DNA of 64,000 bases from Torreya grandis (Eukaryota; Streptophyta; Pinopsida; Cupressales; Taxaceae). Location of the stretch: assembly GCA_037957365.1 (NCBI GenBank), contig JARHVA010004088.1, positions 1,503,501 to 1,567,500 of the forward strand. Direction: 5' to 3'. Under the pieces are notes generated by a model, which saw only the letters and a program-made list of their open reading frames with translations, searched no databases and was not told the origin of the DNA. Shown here piece after piece: positions 19,360 to 31,204 of the stretch. The position numbers and the translations under genes were made by a program. The first letter of the stretch is position 1. Every line of letters begins with the position of its first letter.

Positions 19360-21010
19360 ACCCCAAGCATGTCATGTAACTCAAGGAATTGAGGTGATTT
19401 AAAAGGCTTCATGAAGATGTCTGCAACCTATTGTTGAGTCAAAATGTACTCCAAGATAAGAATGCCATCCTAAATTTGATAAAGAGTGAAGTTCATATGT
19501 AGCTCAATGTGCTTGGTTTGTTGATGTTAAACTAGGTTACGAGATATATGAATTACACTCTGGTTATCACACCAAAGTACAATGGGTGAATCTTACATGA
19601 AGCCAGACTATGTCAACAACTGATGAATCCAAAGAACCTATTGACTCTATATAGCTTTTTCCCTATACTTAATCTCTATATATGAAAGTGTAATATCCTT
19701 TTTTAATTGTATAACCAAGCAATAGGTGAATAACTAAGAAAAAATATGTATCTAAAAGTGGAATTTTTATCATCAAGATAACCTTCCCAATCTAAATTAT
19801 TATATCCAACCAACTAAGTAGAACCCTTTATGTAATGTAATCCAAAATGAGTAGTGCCTTCTAGATATCTCAAAATCCTCTTGGAATCCTACTAATGACT
19901 ATCATGAGGGTCATGTGTAAACCTAGATATAAGCCCAACTGCAAATGAAATGTCAAGGTAAGTATGGGTCAAATACATAAGACTCTTAACCATCTACCTA
20001 TACAATGTAGGATCACAAAGTGGAGTAGTACAATAGGTAGTGAGAGTAACTCTAGACTAAAAATGAGAAGGATTTGGCTTACAATCAACCATGCCAAAAT
20101 GTTAAATTAGATCAAGTGTGTACTTCTACTAACTCAAATAGATCCATGTATCTACTTTTGAAATCTATAGACCAAAGAAGAAATATAGAAGGCCAAGATC
20201 TAGCATGTCAAACTATGCTAAAATTAACTACTAAATAGTTTTAATCTAAGATTAAGAGATTCTTGTGATAAGTATATCATCAACATAAAATACCAGAATA
20301 ACAATGTCCTCCCCACTACATTGAATATACACTATAAGATCATAGTGGCAGAGAATAAAGCCAATGGAGAGAAGAAATGAATCTATCTTCTCATACAAAG
20401 CTTTAGGGGCCTATTTGAGATCATAAAGAGACCTCCTAAGTCAACAAATAAGATAAAATCATGAAAAAACCCAATAGACTAATCCATATAGATTTCCTTA
20501 TGCAAGTTTCCATGCAATAAATCACTCTTAATTTCCATATGATATATTGTCCAACCCTATAATGTAGCAAGAGAAAGTTCACGATGAATATAATACATCT
20601 TGGTAATGGGAGAAAAAGTCTCATATTATTCAATACCTTTGAATTGTAATAATGCCTTTGTAAGAAGACATGCCTTATACTTATCAATGGACCCATCAAT
20701 TGCATACTAGGTGCAGTAAATCCATTTACACCTGACCAACTTTCTTCCCTTATGAAGAGTGGCTAAATCCCAAGTGTGATTCTTCATCAATGAAGAACAC
20801 TCATCTATATTCACATCATCCTACTCTTATATCCCATGAGCCTATGAAAAAGACTGTGGATCCCTAGAGAATGATTTATACTAAATTCTAGTACCCGTAG
20901 AATATGCATGATGATGTAAAGACGGTGGAAGATTATGTATGAAAAGTTTTGCCTCAAAAACTATAGTATGAGCCCACCTAGGAATAATGGAAATATTAGC
21001 ATGAAAAATA
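19360..21010 (-). pseudogene. copia-B RT and RNase H
   Basis: Minus-strand frames show the copia RT in order. MEIKSDLLHGNLHKEIYMD lies near 20520-20460. FYVDDILIT at about 20288-20262 has the catalytic YVDD intact. SLMYLTHTYLDISFAVGLIS is near 19990-19930, and DSKRILRYLEGTTHFGLHY near 19880. RNase H remains include TKHIELHMNF near 19515 and EYILTQQ-VADIFMKPF at about 19455-19395, the usual C-terminal end of copia pol. Stops, often TAG or TAA at Gln sites, interrupt it throughout. It would have made cDNA and degraded the template RNA. Confidence 0.85.
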
Positions 21011-21179
21011 TCCTCATCTTATATAACCTCCTCAAGAATCTCCTAAATAAGTTCCTCAAAGAATCAATCCTCAAGAGGAGGTGAATCTTGGAAAGAAGAA
21101 GAAGGCATGGAAGAAGATGAAGAATCATGACATGTGAAATATTCATCAAACTATACATGAGTTCAAAAATTAACATCAT

Positions 21180-22093
21180 GAGTATAAGGATATAAAATAA
21201 AATAATCTCTCATTTCCTTGTATTACCCTACAAAAATCAAAGGTTTTCTCTTCTTCTTCTCCAATGCTTTCCTTTTCTTCTTTAGTAAAAACACCAAAGC
21301 AAGTCTCCCAAAAGACTCAAAAGAATGAGAAATCTGGATTGGATCCAAACCAAGCATCCTCCATAGTCATATGCTCAAGTGATCGATGTGGTGTATGGTT
21401 CTAAATGTAGTTTTCATAGTTAATTACCTATACCCAATAGATAAGAGGTAAATCCTATGAAATCATCATGAATTTAACCATCTCTTTTAGACTTTGGTTC
21501 TTCCTTTTTACTAATCCATTCTACTGTAGAGTATGTGCAATAGAATGCTGGTGAATAATACCATGGGTTGCTAAAAAATCAATTAATTCTCGACTGAAGT
21601 ACTCCCCCCACCCATTATCTTATAAATCTTCTTGATGAAACTCGATGATTATTTTTTCACCAAAGCCTTACAATTTTTGAAGTGAGCAAAGACATCAATC
21701 TTTTACTTGATAAAATAAATCCAAGTATGCCTTGATAAATTTTCAATGAAGGTAAGTACATACTTATCTACATTTAAAGGAGTAGGAAAGACCATCAAAT
21801 CATTGTGCACAAGCTCAAGTGGTGAAGAGAATGTCATGGACATGTCTTTAGGAAATATATCCTGATGTTGTTTCCCCAATGCACAACCAAGGCAAACTCC
21901 ATCAAGACATGAAATTGTAGGAAGACCCTCTACCATACTTTGAGTGCTCAACTCCTTTAAATATATGTAGTTGAGGTGTCCAAATATCTCGTGCCAATTT
22001 TGACTCTCAAAATTTGCATGAGAAACTAAACATGTCCCTAAAGGAGGAGTATCATCAAAACCCTCAAAATAGTAAAGTCAAGAATTATGATCA
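21180..22093 (-). pseudogene. copia-B GAG-pre-integrase and integrase
   Basis: ESQNWHEIFGHLNYIYLKEL (about 22010-21950) and CLGCALGKQHQDIFP (about 21890-21845) are the pre-integrase zinc region. LELVHNDLMVFPTPLNVDKY then LTFIENLSRHTWIYFIK (to 21703) is the start of the catalytic core, with the first Asp in VHNDL. The rest of the core is broken: IMGGGSTS near 21610 corresponds to the NGGEY block, with the Asp and Glu context lost. Downstream to about 21180 is a poorly conserved C-terminal part. Integrase would insert the cDNA. Confidence 0.8.
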
Positions 22094-22098
22094 ACAAC
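22094..22098. repeat. Target site duplication ACAAC, left copy
   Basis: It matches 24767-24771 and flanks copia-C. Confidence 0.88.
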
Positions 22099-22412
22099 TA
22101 TTGAGGTATAGTTTAAAACATTATTAATTTAACATTATTATTAGATAAAATTAATAGATTTGTTATTATTTTTATGTGTAACTGTAGGGATAATACGGTG
22201 AAATATTATTTTTGCATATATGTTTGAGATTATGTTTAGGAGATTGGTGGTTATTAGTTGAGAGACTGAAGGGATATGGATCTCCCTATTTATAGGATAG
22301 ACATTCCTAATATATATTTAATGTGTTCATATGAAAGGATATGTAATATAAAATATATTTTGTTTTAGTGTTTGACTCTTTACCTATTGCATGACTCTGA
22401 TTGATCCCATTA
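22099..22412 (+). repeat. copia-C 5' LTR
   Basis: 314 bp. It starts TATTGAGG, where the right copy has TGTTGAGG, and ends CCCATTA. TATTTATAGG near 22289 (CTATTTATAG) may be the TATA region. Confidence 0.87.
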
Positions 22413-22414
22413 TC

Positions 22415-22427
22415 TAGTATCAGAGCC
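22415..22427 (+). promoter_or_regulatory. copia-C primer binding site
   Basis: TAGTATCAGAGCC, one base from the iMet primer site TGGTATCAGAGCC, two bases after the LTR. Confidence 0.85.
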
Positions 22428-24439
22428 ATCTAATCATGGGAAATTAATCAAAATAGGGGTAGTATCTAGGTTTATGAATGCCCTAATTCATGAGATAAAA
22501 GATTTGTTTTGAGGAATATACAAATTGATTGACTCACTATTTTTTTCCATGCTCATGTCATTTTATTCTCTTTGAAATTTTCTTTACTTCACCACATTTG
22601 TACACTATATACATTTTACATAATATTATATTGCATCATTTTATATTGATAACACATGTATCTAATCATTGATGATTACGACTTCAACTGAAGGCATCAT
22701 CCTTCCATCTCCATATTTCTCTATGATTCACTCTCATCTCCTAACCGTATCTCTTCCATGTAGCAACACTCAGTCAAATCTGGGTACAAATCTCTATCAC
22801 CATGCAAGTTTATCTTCATTTGTGCCTATATTATCTACCATCTCATCATACCTATGAAATCCTGAGCTCCTTATTGTATCCTTTGTGAACAAGTCAAGCC
22901 AATTTACTAGTGATAAGAATAGTTTGACTTATAATCTCATATCGATTTGAAATTTTTTGTAGATGATTGAACCATGGAGGAGGAACCCCTGGCTTTGAAT
23001 GTAATAATGTTTTAATCACAAACGTAGAGGGTAGATAAGCCCAATGATCAAATCAAATTTAGGTTTCTATAATTTTAGACTACTAGGTTGCTAAACCATT
23101 CATCCACCTCAGATCTCCATGGGAAAAACTAAACTTATCTATAATTCTTGAGCTCAAACATTGGTAAGTGTCATTTAAATTTTTGATTGTGTATTTTTTT
23201 TATTTTGGTTTAATTTAGAGTATTTTATAGTTTTATAAATTCATCTAGTTTTCTTTAGTATTATTTATTACGTCATATATGATTCATTTCACATTTAAAT
23301 TAAGAATAAGATTATTTTAAGTCTATTCATATCATTTTATTAGTTTTAGGCTTAGTTAATATTTTGTATTATTTTTTATTTTCTATTTTAAGTATATATG
23401 TTAAAAGTCTTGAGTCAAAATTTTATAATGATTCATTTAGTGGCTATAATAAGTTATTATAGTGGTTTAATTTTTATAAGTCAAAAATTTGTCATAGTCA
23501 GATATTCAGATTTAATTTCAAAATCAAAAATGAGTCAAAAATCAAAAATCATTTTTGTGTCAGTAAAATATATTGAGTCAAATTGTCAAATTGAAAAATC
23601 CATCCTTATAAAGGATCAATTATCACTTTTTATGTGACATCTTGAGTCAAATATCTCAGTTTGTATGGAGGGATCTTATCTTCAACAATGGCATAATATT
23701 CATCGAGATATCATCTCAGTAAGCAGCTTCATCAAATGGAGGATGGAGGCAAGGAGGTTAGAGATCTTTCAATGACTTATCATCAGTTACCAATGATAAG
23801 GTTGCACCAATGATTTGGTGACATTTGTGTGTTTGAATAAGAATAAAAAGACATTCCTATTCACATATGTGGTGTGGTTTTCTATTTCTTTAGTGTGGTG
23901 TGCTTTGTGAAAAATCATCTAATGTCAAGGATAGTTCTTAGTGGTAGTGAAAACTATCTATGTTATTTTTATTTGGTTGGCAACAGACATTAACAGAGGT
24001 TGCATAAGATGATAATTAAAAAAATTCCTCGTGATATTTTCATTTTCTATGTTATGTGTTTTCATTCTCCTACTTTTTTAAACATCCTATGATATTTGGA
24101 GAAAAGGGAGAGTATAGATGTAATAAAATGTTGCAAATAGTTATATAGGAGGGCAGCTAACTATAGAAATCCTCTGACTATATAGATCTTTTGACTACCT
24201 TATTTATGAAGATGATCAATCAGTGACACATGATTTATGGTCACATATAGCAAATTATGGATGTGTTCCTTCACATAGTAGTGGTCATGTGTAGCAAGAT
24301 CTAGACAGTAAAATTTAGATAGTAGTATGATAGACCTAAAAGTGTGCATTGGCATATGATTCTATTCGAGCCAGTTCTTGAAGATGTATATTCTCCCCAT
24401 ACTCACATTAAGGGGGTGTAGATATGATTGATAATTTTT
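22428..24439 (+). other. Non-coding interior of copia-C
   Basis: About 2 kb in which I find no gag, protease, RT or integrase motif on either strand. The small ORFs at 22669-22857 and 23398-23637 have low-complexity products without recognisable domains. GAGTCAAA/AGTCAAAAAT words recur between 23405 and 23650. Confidence 0.6.
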
Positions 24440-24452
24440 AAAATGGGGTGAA
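24440..24452 (+). promoter_or_regulatory. copia-C polypurine tract
   Basis: AAAATGGGGTGAA directly precedes the 3' LTR start TGTTGAGG. Confidence 0.8.
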
Positions 24453-24766
24453 TGTTGAGGTATATTGTAAAACATTATTAATTTAATGTTATTATTAGAT
24501 AACAATAATGGATTTGTTATTAATTTTATGTGTAACTGTATGGATAATATGGTGAAATATTATTGTCACATATATGTTTGAGATTATGTGGAGGAGATTG
24601 GTGTTTATTATTTGATATATTGAAGGCATGTAGATCTCCCTATTTACAAGATATACATTCCATATATATATGTAATGTGTTTATATGAAATAATATGCAG
24701 CAAAAAATATATTTCATTTTAGTGTTCAGTGCTTTACCTATTGTGTGACTCTAATTAATCCCATTA
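24453..24766 (+). repeat. copia-C 3' LTR
   Basis: 314 bp, TGTTGAGG to CCCATTA, collinear with 22099-22412 and the same length, followed by the ACAAC duplication at 24767-24771. Confidence 0.88.
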
Positions 24767-24771
24767 ACAAC

Positions 24772-26000
24772 ACCCTATGCAATGAGTGTGTATGGATCTA
24801 ACAAAGCTCAAAATTCAACACTTTATGGTGTAAAAGTTACTATCTTTCCCTGACCATAATGGTAAATTTGATACACTAAAATAAGATAGGTAGTGATGTT
24901 TAGAACATATAATGCATCATTGGTGCAGCCACCATCTAGTTATATGTCACCCTTCCCCTTAACAAAAATTAATAATCTCTAACCTCAATGTTGGAAGTGG
25001 AACATAGACCAAGAGATGCAAAGGACCCTTTGGTATAAGTCATATGGTGTTAAGCACTATAATCTAGAACCCAACTATCTAAAATAGGTAATTATGATCT
25101 CCCAACAACATTAAATTCTTTCCCATGAGATAGAGACAAAGTGGAAATAGATTCTTTTATTTCCTAATAGCATCCTCTAAGGCTTGAATCATCTTAAAAA
25201 ACCTATACTCTTCATTGCCATTCCCCCCACAATAGGATCAATATAGGTTAGACTTATTCTTGGATTTGGAAGATGGTTCGGGTTTGATTTAAAAGTGCTG
25301 GTGGGCTTAGGTGAATTTTGAGGTTGAGGATGAGTGTTTTTCTTCATACCCTTATATTTTCCCTTGGAATTACGATGTGAGGCCACTAATACTTTTTTAT
25401 ATGTGGATGAATCAAGGTGAGACAATTTGGATTCTTCCCTATTAAGTCTCTAAAAAAATAACTCTAAATATGGCATTTTAAATGTGGTACCTAATGCATC
25501 CATCCTAGAAAAAAAGTAGAACCAAAAATTTGGAATGGGCCACTCAATTTAGACAAGATCAAGTATACACACTCTTAATAATTTTTATCTCATCCACTCC
25601 CATTCAATTGTGTCAACAAATGCTTAAACTTTGTGAGATAAAGTAAATTCATCTAGATTTAGTGAAGTAAGTTCCACTTCAAGCTGTATCGCTCTCAAGT
25701 GGTTTACTTTCCCAAATGAACCCTTTAACTTAGTCCACATTTTTAATGGATAATCACACCTATAAAAATTAAATAAGATACTATCACTCATATATCCCCT
25801 AATAAATCTCATACATTTTTCAAACTTACACTAATGCTGAAATTTTTCAAATTCTCATATGAATTGTGGTTATGTTTCGATCATTAGGGACCATAATCCT
25901 ATGTGCTTTATGATTGTTTATATTTGAGGTCTCAATGTTTGGTAATTATGTGTATTCAAAATATCACAATGGTTAACACCAAAATTATAACCCATGTTAA
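24772..26000 (-). pseudogene. copia-B Gag and protease
   Basis: Gag: RFIRGYMSDSILFNFYRC and YPLKMWTKLKGSFG (25812-25720) match the copia Gag (UBN2-type) region, followed by QLEVELTSLNLDEF (25685-25645). A Lys/Pro-rich linker (KGKYKGMKKNTHPQPQNSPK, about 25385-25300) leads to a degraded zinc region near 25230, where CGGNGNEEY survives in another frame. The protease motif WVLDYSA-HHMT lies near 25060; the catalytic DSG is lost (DYS). Several stops separate the parts. The frame continues after copia-C into the pre-integrase domain at about 22093. Confidence 0.72.
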
Positions 26001-27565
26001 CTAATACTAATAGTAGAAAGAATGCAAAGGGTACACAAAATTGGCACCGAGATAACCCCTAAAAGATTGTAGTATAAGACCCTCTCCAATTTTGTAACTT
26101 TATAAAAATATTCAAGTTTTAAAATTTAATGACACCAATGGATAAATAATCAAAAAATATGCACTTTTAAAAAAAATATAACTCAAATCTGAGTTACGAT
26201 TCAAAAGTTACAAGCATTATGTTTTCCCGTAAAATGGGTCAAAATAATTTAAAAACACTACAAGAAAATTTTAGTGACCAAAATGAAAAATAAAATAGTC
26301 ATCCAACCACTAATTTTAATCTTAATTTTTCCATGAACTTATAAAATACAACTAAAGTGAAAAATAACTAGTTGAGCGACCCCTATATGCATTCAAGCGA
26401 GTTAGACTTCCTCTTAAGAAAAAAATATAGGTATTAAGGCAAATAAAATGAATGAACAAATATTTTGAGAGGAAAGGAAAGGTGATTATTTTTGTTTTAT
26501 CTCATATCCCTCCAAGGGCCTCATATCTGATCTTTACACAGCATGTGAAACTCAAAATTCTAGAAGAAAATGATGCCAAAATGTGATTTATGGGCAAAAG
26601 TGAATTAAGACGCCTCGTATTTTTCTAATGCTCAACCAAAAATAATGCTCAGACCTATAACATATAAGTAAATGTATCTTTCCTTATCAAAATAACATTA
26701 AATTCCTTCCTTCTTCAATGCCTTTGCATTCTTCAACACCACACTTCAGAAAAAAAAATGCCAAATTTAGATGCCCATCACAAGATCTTGGAATTTTTCA
26801 ACACATCAGCAAAAAATTCAAGAAAGATCACATTCATATCTCCAACATAGATCTATAGAGAATATATGATCCAAAAAAAGTGCCTTAACATTCTCATCCA
26901 ATAAAAACTCAATGCAAAAGACCAAAGAACACATCTAAAAATGACATTATAGCAGATTTCAATGCCTAGTCAACTAGATCTGAAATGCCTCAACCAAACT
27001 CTTGATCTCCTACAAATTTTAAACATAAAGGTTAGGTTTCAACACCACTTAATGGTACTTCTAAAAATAATATTAAAAAAGGATACCAATATGCTAGCTT
27101 TCATCACTTCATCACTCAAAAATCAATGTAGATTTGAAAAAATACAAAAAAACTTAGCATAAATGAATACAACAGAAGTGCTTCAATGCCAAGTATGAGA
27201 AAAAAGACTCAAATTCCTTCTTCCAAATGTTAATGCATTCCAATACCTTGGCTCAAAGAACCAAGATAGCATAAGGATGCCAAGATGCTTCCTTTCTTCA
27301 CTCTCCAATGCTAAGATCAAAATCTCCAAATGGAATGCTCTTTTCCTCTCCTCAACTTCTTTTCACTGCTTCAGAAGCAACAAAATCTTCAAAAAATAAC
27401 AAAATCTTAAAAATGACTTAAAAGAGGCACCAAAGGGAACTAATATCTTATCTTAAATGTCTCTTCTACATTTTCTCTCCACGATAAAGGAAGAAGCAGC
27501 AATCAGAGGGAAGTGAAATAAAATTATCTGAATTGCAAGATAGTGGATAGTTTTAACTTCTTTAA
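26001..27565 (-). other. copia-B leader region without recognisable coding
   Basis: About 1.6 kb between gag and the primer site, long for a copia leader. The words TTCAATGCC, CATTCTTCAACACC and ATTCCAATGC recur from 26715 to 27315. No LTR pair or target duplication marking a nested insertion was found by eye. Confidence 0.45.
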
Positions 27566-27578
27566 GGATCTGGTACCA
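27566..27578 (-). promoter_or_regulatory. copia-B primer binding site (mutated)
   Basis: On the minus strand TGGTACCAGATCC, related to TGGTATCAGAGCC with three changes, directly at the 5' LTR. Confidence 0.65.
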
Positions 27579-27883
27579 TGTTAGGAATGGTAAAGGCATT
27601 CCAACCATATAATCCTAAGTGTTGGAAAAAAAACTTCACAAGGGAAACTGTAAATATAAAATGCAAAAACAAGGCAGATCATATATATTTAAAAATGAAG
27701 CATATCAAAAGCATGCTAGTAAAAATGAAGGCACTTGCATATATAGGGAAGGAGAAATACTAAACTAGCTAAGATGGATAATGTGAGATAAATCTTCACG
27801 TAGGAAAAACTCATTATAAGACAAAAAATTTAGCTAATACGCTATCAAACATGAGAAATATACATGAAATACATACACTAATG
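27579..27883 (-). repeat. copia-B 5' LTR
   Basis: 305 bp, beginning TGTTAGGAATGG and ending CACTAATG, then GTATC at 27884-27888. Confidence 0.88.
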
Positions 27884-27888
27884 GTATC
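27884..27888. repeat. Target site duplication GTATC, right copy
   Basis: An exact match to 18806-18810. Confidence 0.88.
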
Positions 27889-30480
27889 CCTTCTTAGGGT
27901 ACAGATTTGGTTAATAACATGTAGTATGGAGTAGATAATGTGTGTCAAATCTTGTATTTATCACAAAATTTCTTCACTATTTTGTTCTTAAAAGAGATTT
28001 TGTTATCTATAATGATGGTTGTTGGTAGGGTGAAATGGGAAATGATGTTTGTCATGAGAAATCAGGATATATATTCTCCTTTTGTTTATTATAATGGGAC
28101 TGCTTCCACCCACTTAGTAATGTATTATGTAGCTATAATGATAAATATGTGTCCCCCTATGAATTTTGAGTTGGTTTTACCAATGAGATCAAATCCCCAT
28201 AGCATGAATGTCCATGGGGATACTATAGGGTGTAATTGTTATGAAGGAACATGGTGTAGATTGTTATGTCATTGACATTTTTTGATTAGTTTAGCATATT
28301 CTTAACATTTTGGTTCCATGGTGGGCCAATAATATCCTTGTCAGAGTAATTTATGTGACATTGATTTATCTTTGAAATGGCCACCACATTCATTATCATG
28401 TACTTGGCTAATGGTTTTGGATGTCAAACATTGAAGTAAGTTTCCATCAAAAGATCATTTAAATAAGTCCTTATGGATGGTGATGTAATAGAGGTAATTC
28501 TAATGTAATTTACACTTAGGGTTCCTGTTGAAAGTATATGGTGTGATAGATGTGTGTAAAAAATTATATATAACAAAAAACCATTTGGACATTATTTTAT
28601 TATGCATGGTGGCTAAAATTGTTAGATACATGAGGTCATCCTAGAATATCAATGATGATTATAACCATTTAAAGTGAAGATAGTGTGTTCATCATTGATG
28701 TCAATGGGGATCAAGGATGTCACACTTGCCATTACATTTGCATGATGATTGTCTTTAGGAGAAATATTTTCAATAGAGAAGTATTCAAATTGAGCTTGTA
28801 GACATTGAACCATATTATTTTATGAAATTAAATGTTCTTCCATAGTTTGGACATCTGTAATTTGATTGATGACCAACTATGAATCCTTGTAGAACTTAAT
28901 ATATTTTATTTGAAGAGCTTGATCTGCTTGGAAACTGAGGATAAGTGCCTCGTATCTTATGGTATTATTTATACATGAGAAATTTAATCAATATGTAAGT
29001 GGTATTATGTGCCCAAGTGGGTTGATAAAGAGAATTCTATTTCCAATGTGCTATGCACATATAAAACCATCAAATAACATTGTACATGTGTTATAAGTGA
29101 TGTTGTAAGTTATGAAACCATATCAAAAATTATCATTAATAGGATTGGTATCTAATAGTGGTATTACTTTGAATTGGTCTAAAATTATCTTGCCCTTTAT
29201 CAATTTTTGTAACATGATCTTTATAACAAATTTTGTGAGTAACATTATCCATTTAGCGATATGTCCCAAGAGATGTGGTTTGGACCTGAGAAATTTTAAG
29301 GGATCTATTTTTGTAAAAACATGTGTCTCATTATTGATCAATTAATCTTGAATCTTTTATGTAGTAAATACGAGTCCTAAACAGAGTTTTTCCATTATCA
29401 AATACTTTTGTTCATAATCAACAAGTGTGTGACTGATGTAGTAAATAGCTTGCTCTTTATGTTGGTCATCATGTTGTGTCAACAATTCATCGAGTGCATG
29501 ATCAATTACAAAAATCTAGACGACAAGTGGCCTATTAGGTATTGGTGGTATTAATATAGGTGGGTTCAACAAGTATTTTTTGAGTGTATCAAAGATTTCC
29601 TGACATGAAATATCCCATTTTAATTTGGTATCTTTATTGAATAATCCTATGAATGAATAAGTCTTATCTACTAGTTATGCCATTTCCTATATTTTGACCT
29701 ATAAAGATTGAAGTTGCTTTAAGTTTTCAATAGGGGACATATCCATTATAGCTTTGAATTTATTTTTATCCACCTCAATACCACATTGGGATATCATAAA
29801 GCCCAATAATTTATCGGATGTGACCCCAAAGATGTATTTATTGGGATTTAGTCATACATTATATTGTCTCAATATTTCAAAAGTATGTCATAATCTCTTG
29901 CATGGTGTTGTCACTCTTTTGATTTAGCTAGTAAGTCGTCAACATAGTCTTCAATTGTCTTTTGAATTATATCATGAAAAATATGGGTCATAGTTCATTG
30001 GTATGTTTCTCTAACATTATTTAATCCAAAATGTGTGACTATATAACAAAAGTTGCCCCATGGTGTTATAAAAGAAGTTTTTTCTTGATCTTATTTGGCT
30101 TTCTTGATTTGATTATAACCATCAAAACTATCCATGAAGTAGAGCATCTTGTATCCTATTGTGGATTCCACTATCATGTCAATGTTAGGAAACTAAAGTC
30201 ATCCTTAAGAGACACTTTATTTAAATCTATAAAAAAATAACATCAAATTTTGTCATTAGGATTAACAACTGGCAAAATGTTAGATTCCTATTCGGCGTTA
30301 CCAACTGGTCAAATGAAGATTGAATCAAGGAGGTGTTGGGTCTCATCTTTGACTAAAAGAGCCAACTTAGGATACATTTTTCAAATTTTTTATTTAAATG
30401 GATTTTCATATGGATAGAGTTTAATATTTTGTACTATGATGGAAAGATCAATGTTTGACATAACAAAATAAGCCCAAACA
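27889..30480 (-). pseudogene. Ty3-2 pol: RT, RNase H, second RNase H, integrase (Tat type)
   Basis: In minus order. RT start LYPYENPFK and LLDSIFI lie near 30400-30330, RDLNKVSLKDDF near 30225, and FMDSFDGYNQIKK near 30145. The catalytic YVDDLLAKSKE is at about 29945-29913. RNase H: EQAIYYISHTLVDYEQKY near 29430 and LRSKPHLLGHIAKWIMLL (29290-29235). A second, archaeal-like RNase H shows LFDG near 29060, YEALILSFQAD near 28945 and YKDS near 28890; the last catalytic Asp is replaced in NHHANVMAS near 28740. Integrase zinc finger GYYWPTMEPK near 28330, then LHPIVSPWTF, WGFDLIGKTN and YITKWVEAVPL at 28225-28085, and FTLPTTIIIDN near 28000. The double RNase H places it in the Tat lineage. Stops and a frameshift near 30200 inactivate it. 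Confidence 0.85.
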
Positions 30481-31204
30481 AAGATTTTAGGAAGTCCTTT
30501 AAAGTCTGTTGAATATTTGTATCTTCTTATTTATGCAAGATAGTAGCTAATAATATTATTCGAATATCAATGTTTGTGTCATAATTGAATCCAATTATCT
30601 CTTCATTAAGTAATGTAGATCGATTGGTGGTGTAAGGTGTTGTAGGTATGGTGTCATATGTGTCAATTGGGATATCATCTAAAATGTCTAAGCTCTCACC
30701 AAAGTATGTATGGGAATTTATGGAATGTGGAAACCTATTATTATGATATAAATAAAGGATATCCTAATATTCCCTTGAGAATTATAAGAGAGCTTCATTA
30801 CTATATAGCTCATCAAATGTGGGTAGATTTGGATAAATGGTATCATCAATAAGGTCAAGGTAAACAACTGAGAGTGTAGCAATGTGATTTAATTTATTGT
30901 TTATTAGTGGAATGGGTGGACAAGACACTATATGTTGCGAATCATGGTGATAATACTTATCATTATATATGTTATCCTCATATTTGATTCCATGTCTATC
31001 TTTTTAAATAGATGCCTCAATAGGATTAAGAATTCCTTGTTCATTTTTTCCAAGGCCCTCTCCTATGTAACCCATTTTTTTGAAATATTTTATTAAAAAT
31101 GGTGAAGTGAATATACTATTATATACTCATAAGGTTTTTTTATTAGTATGTATTTCACCCTTAAGGTAGAGGTGTTTCAAACCTCCCTCATCCATCTAAT
31201 ACAA
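30481..31204 (-). other. Ty3-2 region upstream of RT, no clear domain
   Basis: This lies where the protease-RT linker of a Tat pol is expected. Short ORFs on both strands have no recognised motif. A TACAA at 31200-31204 is a candidate target duplication for the block that starts at 31205. Confidence 0.4.

Larger units (their letters stand above)
22099..24766 (+). mobile_element. copia-C: small non-coding LTR element nested in copia-B, 2668 bp
   Basis: LTRs of exactly 314 bp each (22099-22412 and 24453-24766) enclose 2040 bp with no recognisable retroelement protein. The iMet-type primer site (22415-22427) and polypurine tract (24440-24452) give plus orientation, opposite to its host copia-B. 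ACAAC flanks it and interrupts the copia-B protease-integrase region. The interior has frequent GAGTCAAA words (about 23405-23650). It is a non-autonomous element that would need another element's proteins. The Ty1/copia label rests on primer site, LTR size and 5 bp target site only. Confidence 0.88.
18811..27883 (-). mobile_element. copia-B: full-length decayed Ty1/copia element, 9073 bp
   Basis: Short LTRs (18811-19187 and 27579-27883) enclose minus-strand gag, protease, integrase, RT and RNase H in copia order. GTATC flanks it. A mutated iMet-type primer site (27566-27578) and a polypurine tract (19188-19199) set the orientation. The left LTR begins TATTAGG where the right begins TGTTAGG. 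Removing copia-C (22099-24766) leaves about 6.4 kb. Many stops in every domain make it inactive. The interior includes a leader of about 1.6 kb between the primer site and gag. Confidence 0.9.

Noticed and set aside
20436..20705. 89-codon minus ORF over copia-B RT
   Set aside because: Out-of-frame shadow of the RT domain, whose true frame shows YVDD.
27940..28275. 111-codon plus ORF
   Set aside because: Antisense shadow of the Ty3-2 integrase core, which is well matched on the minus strand.
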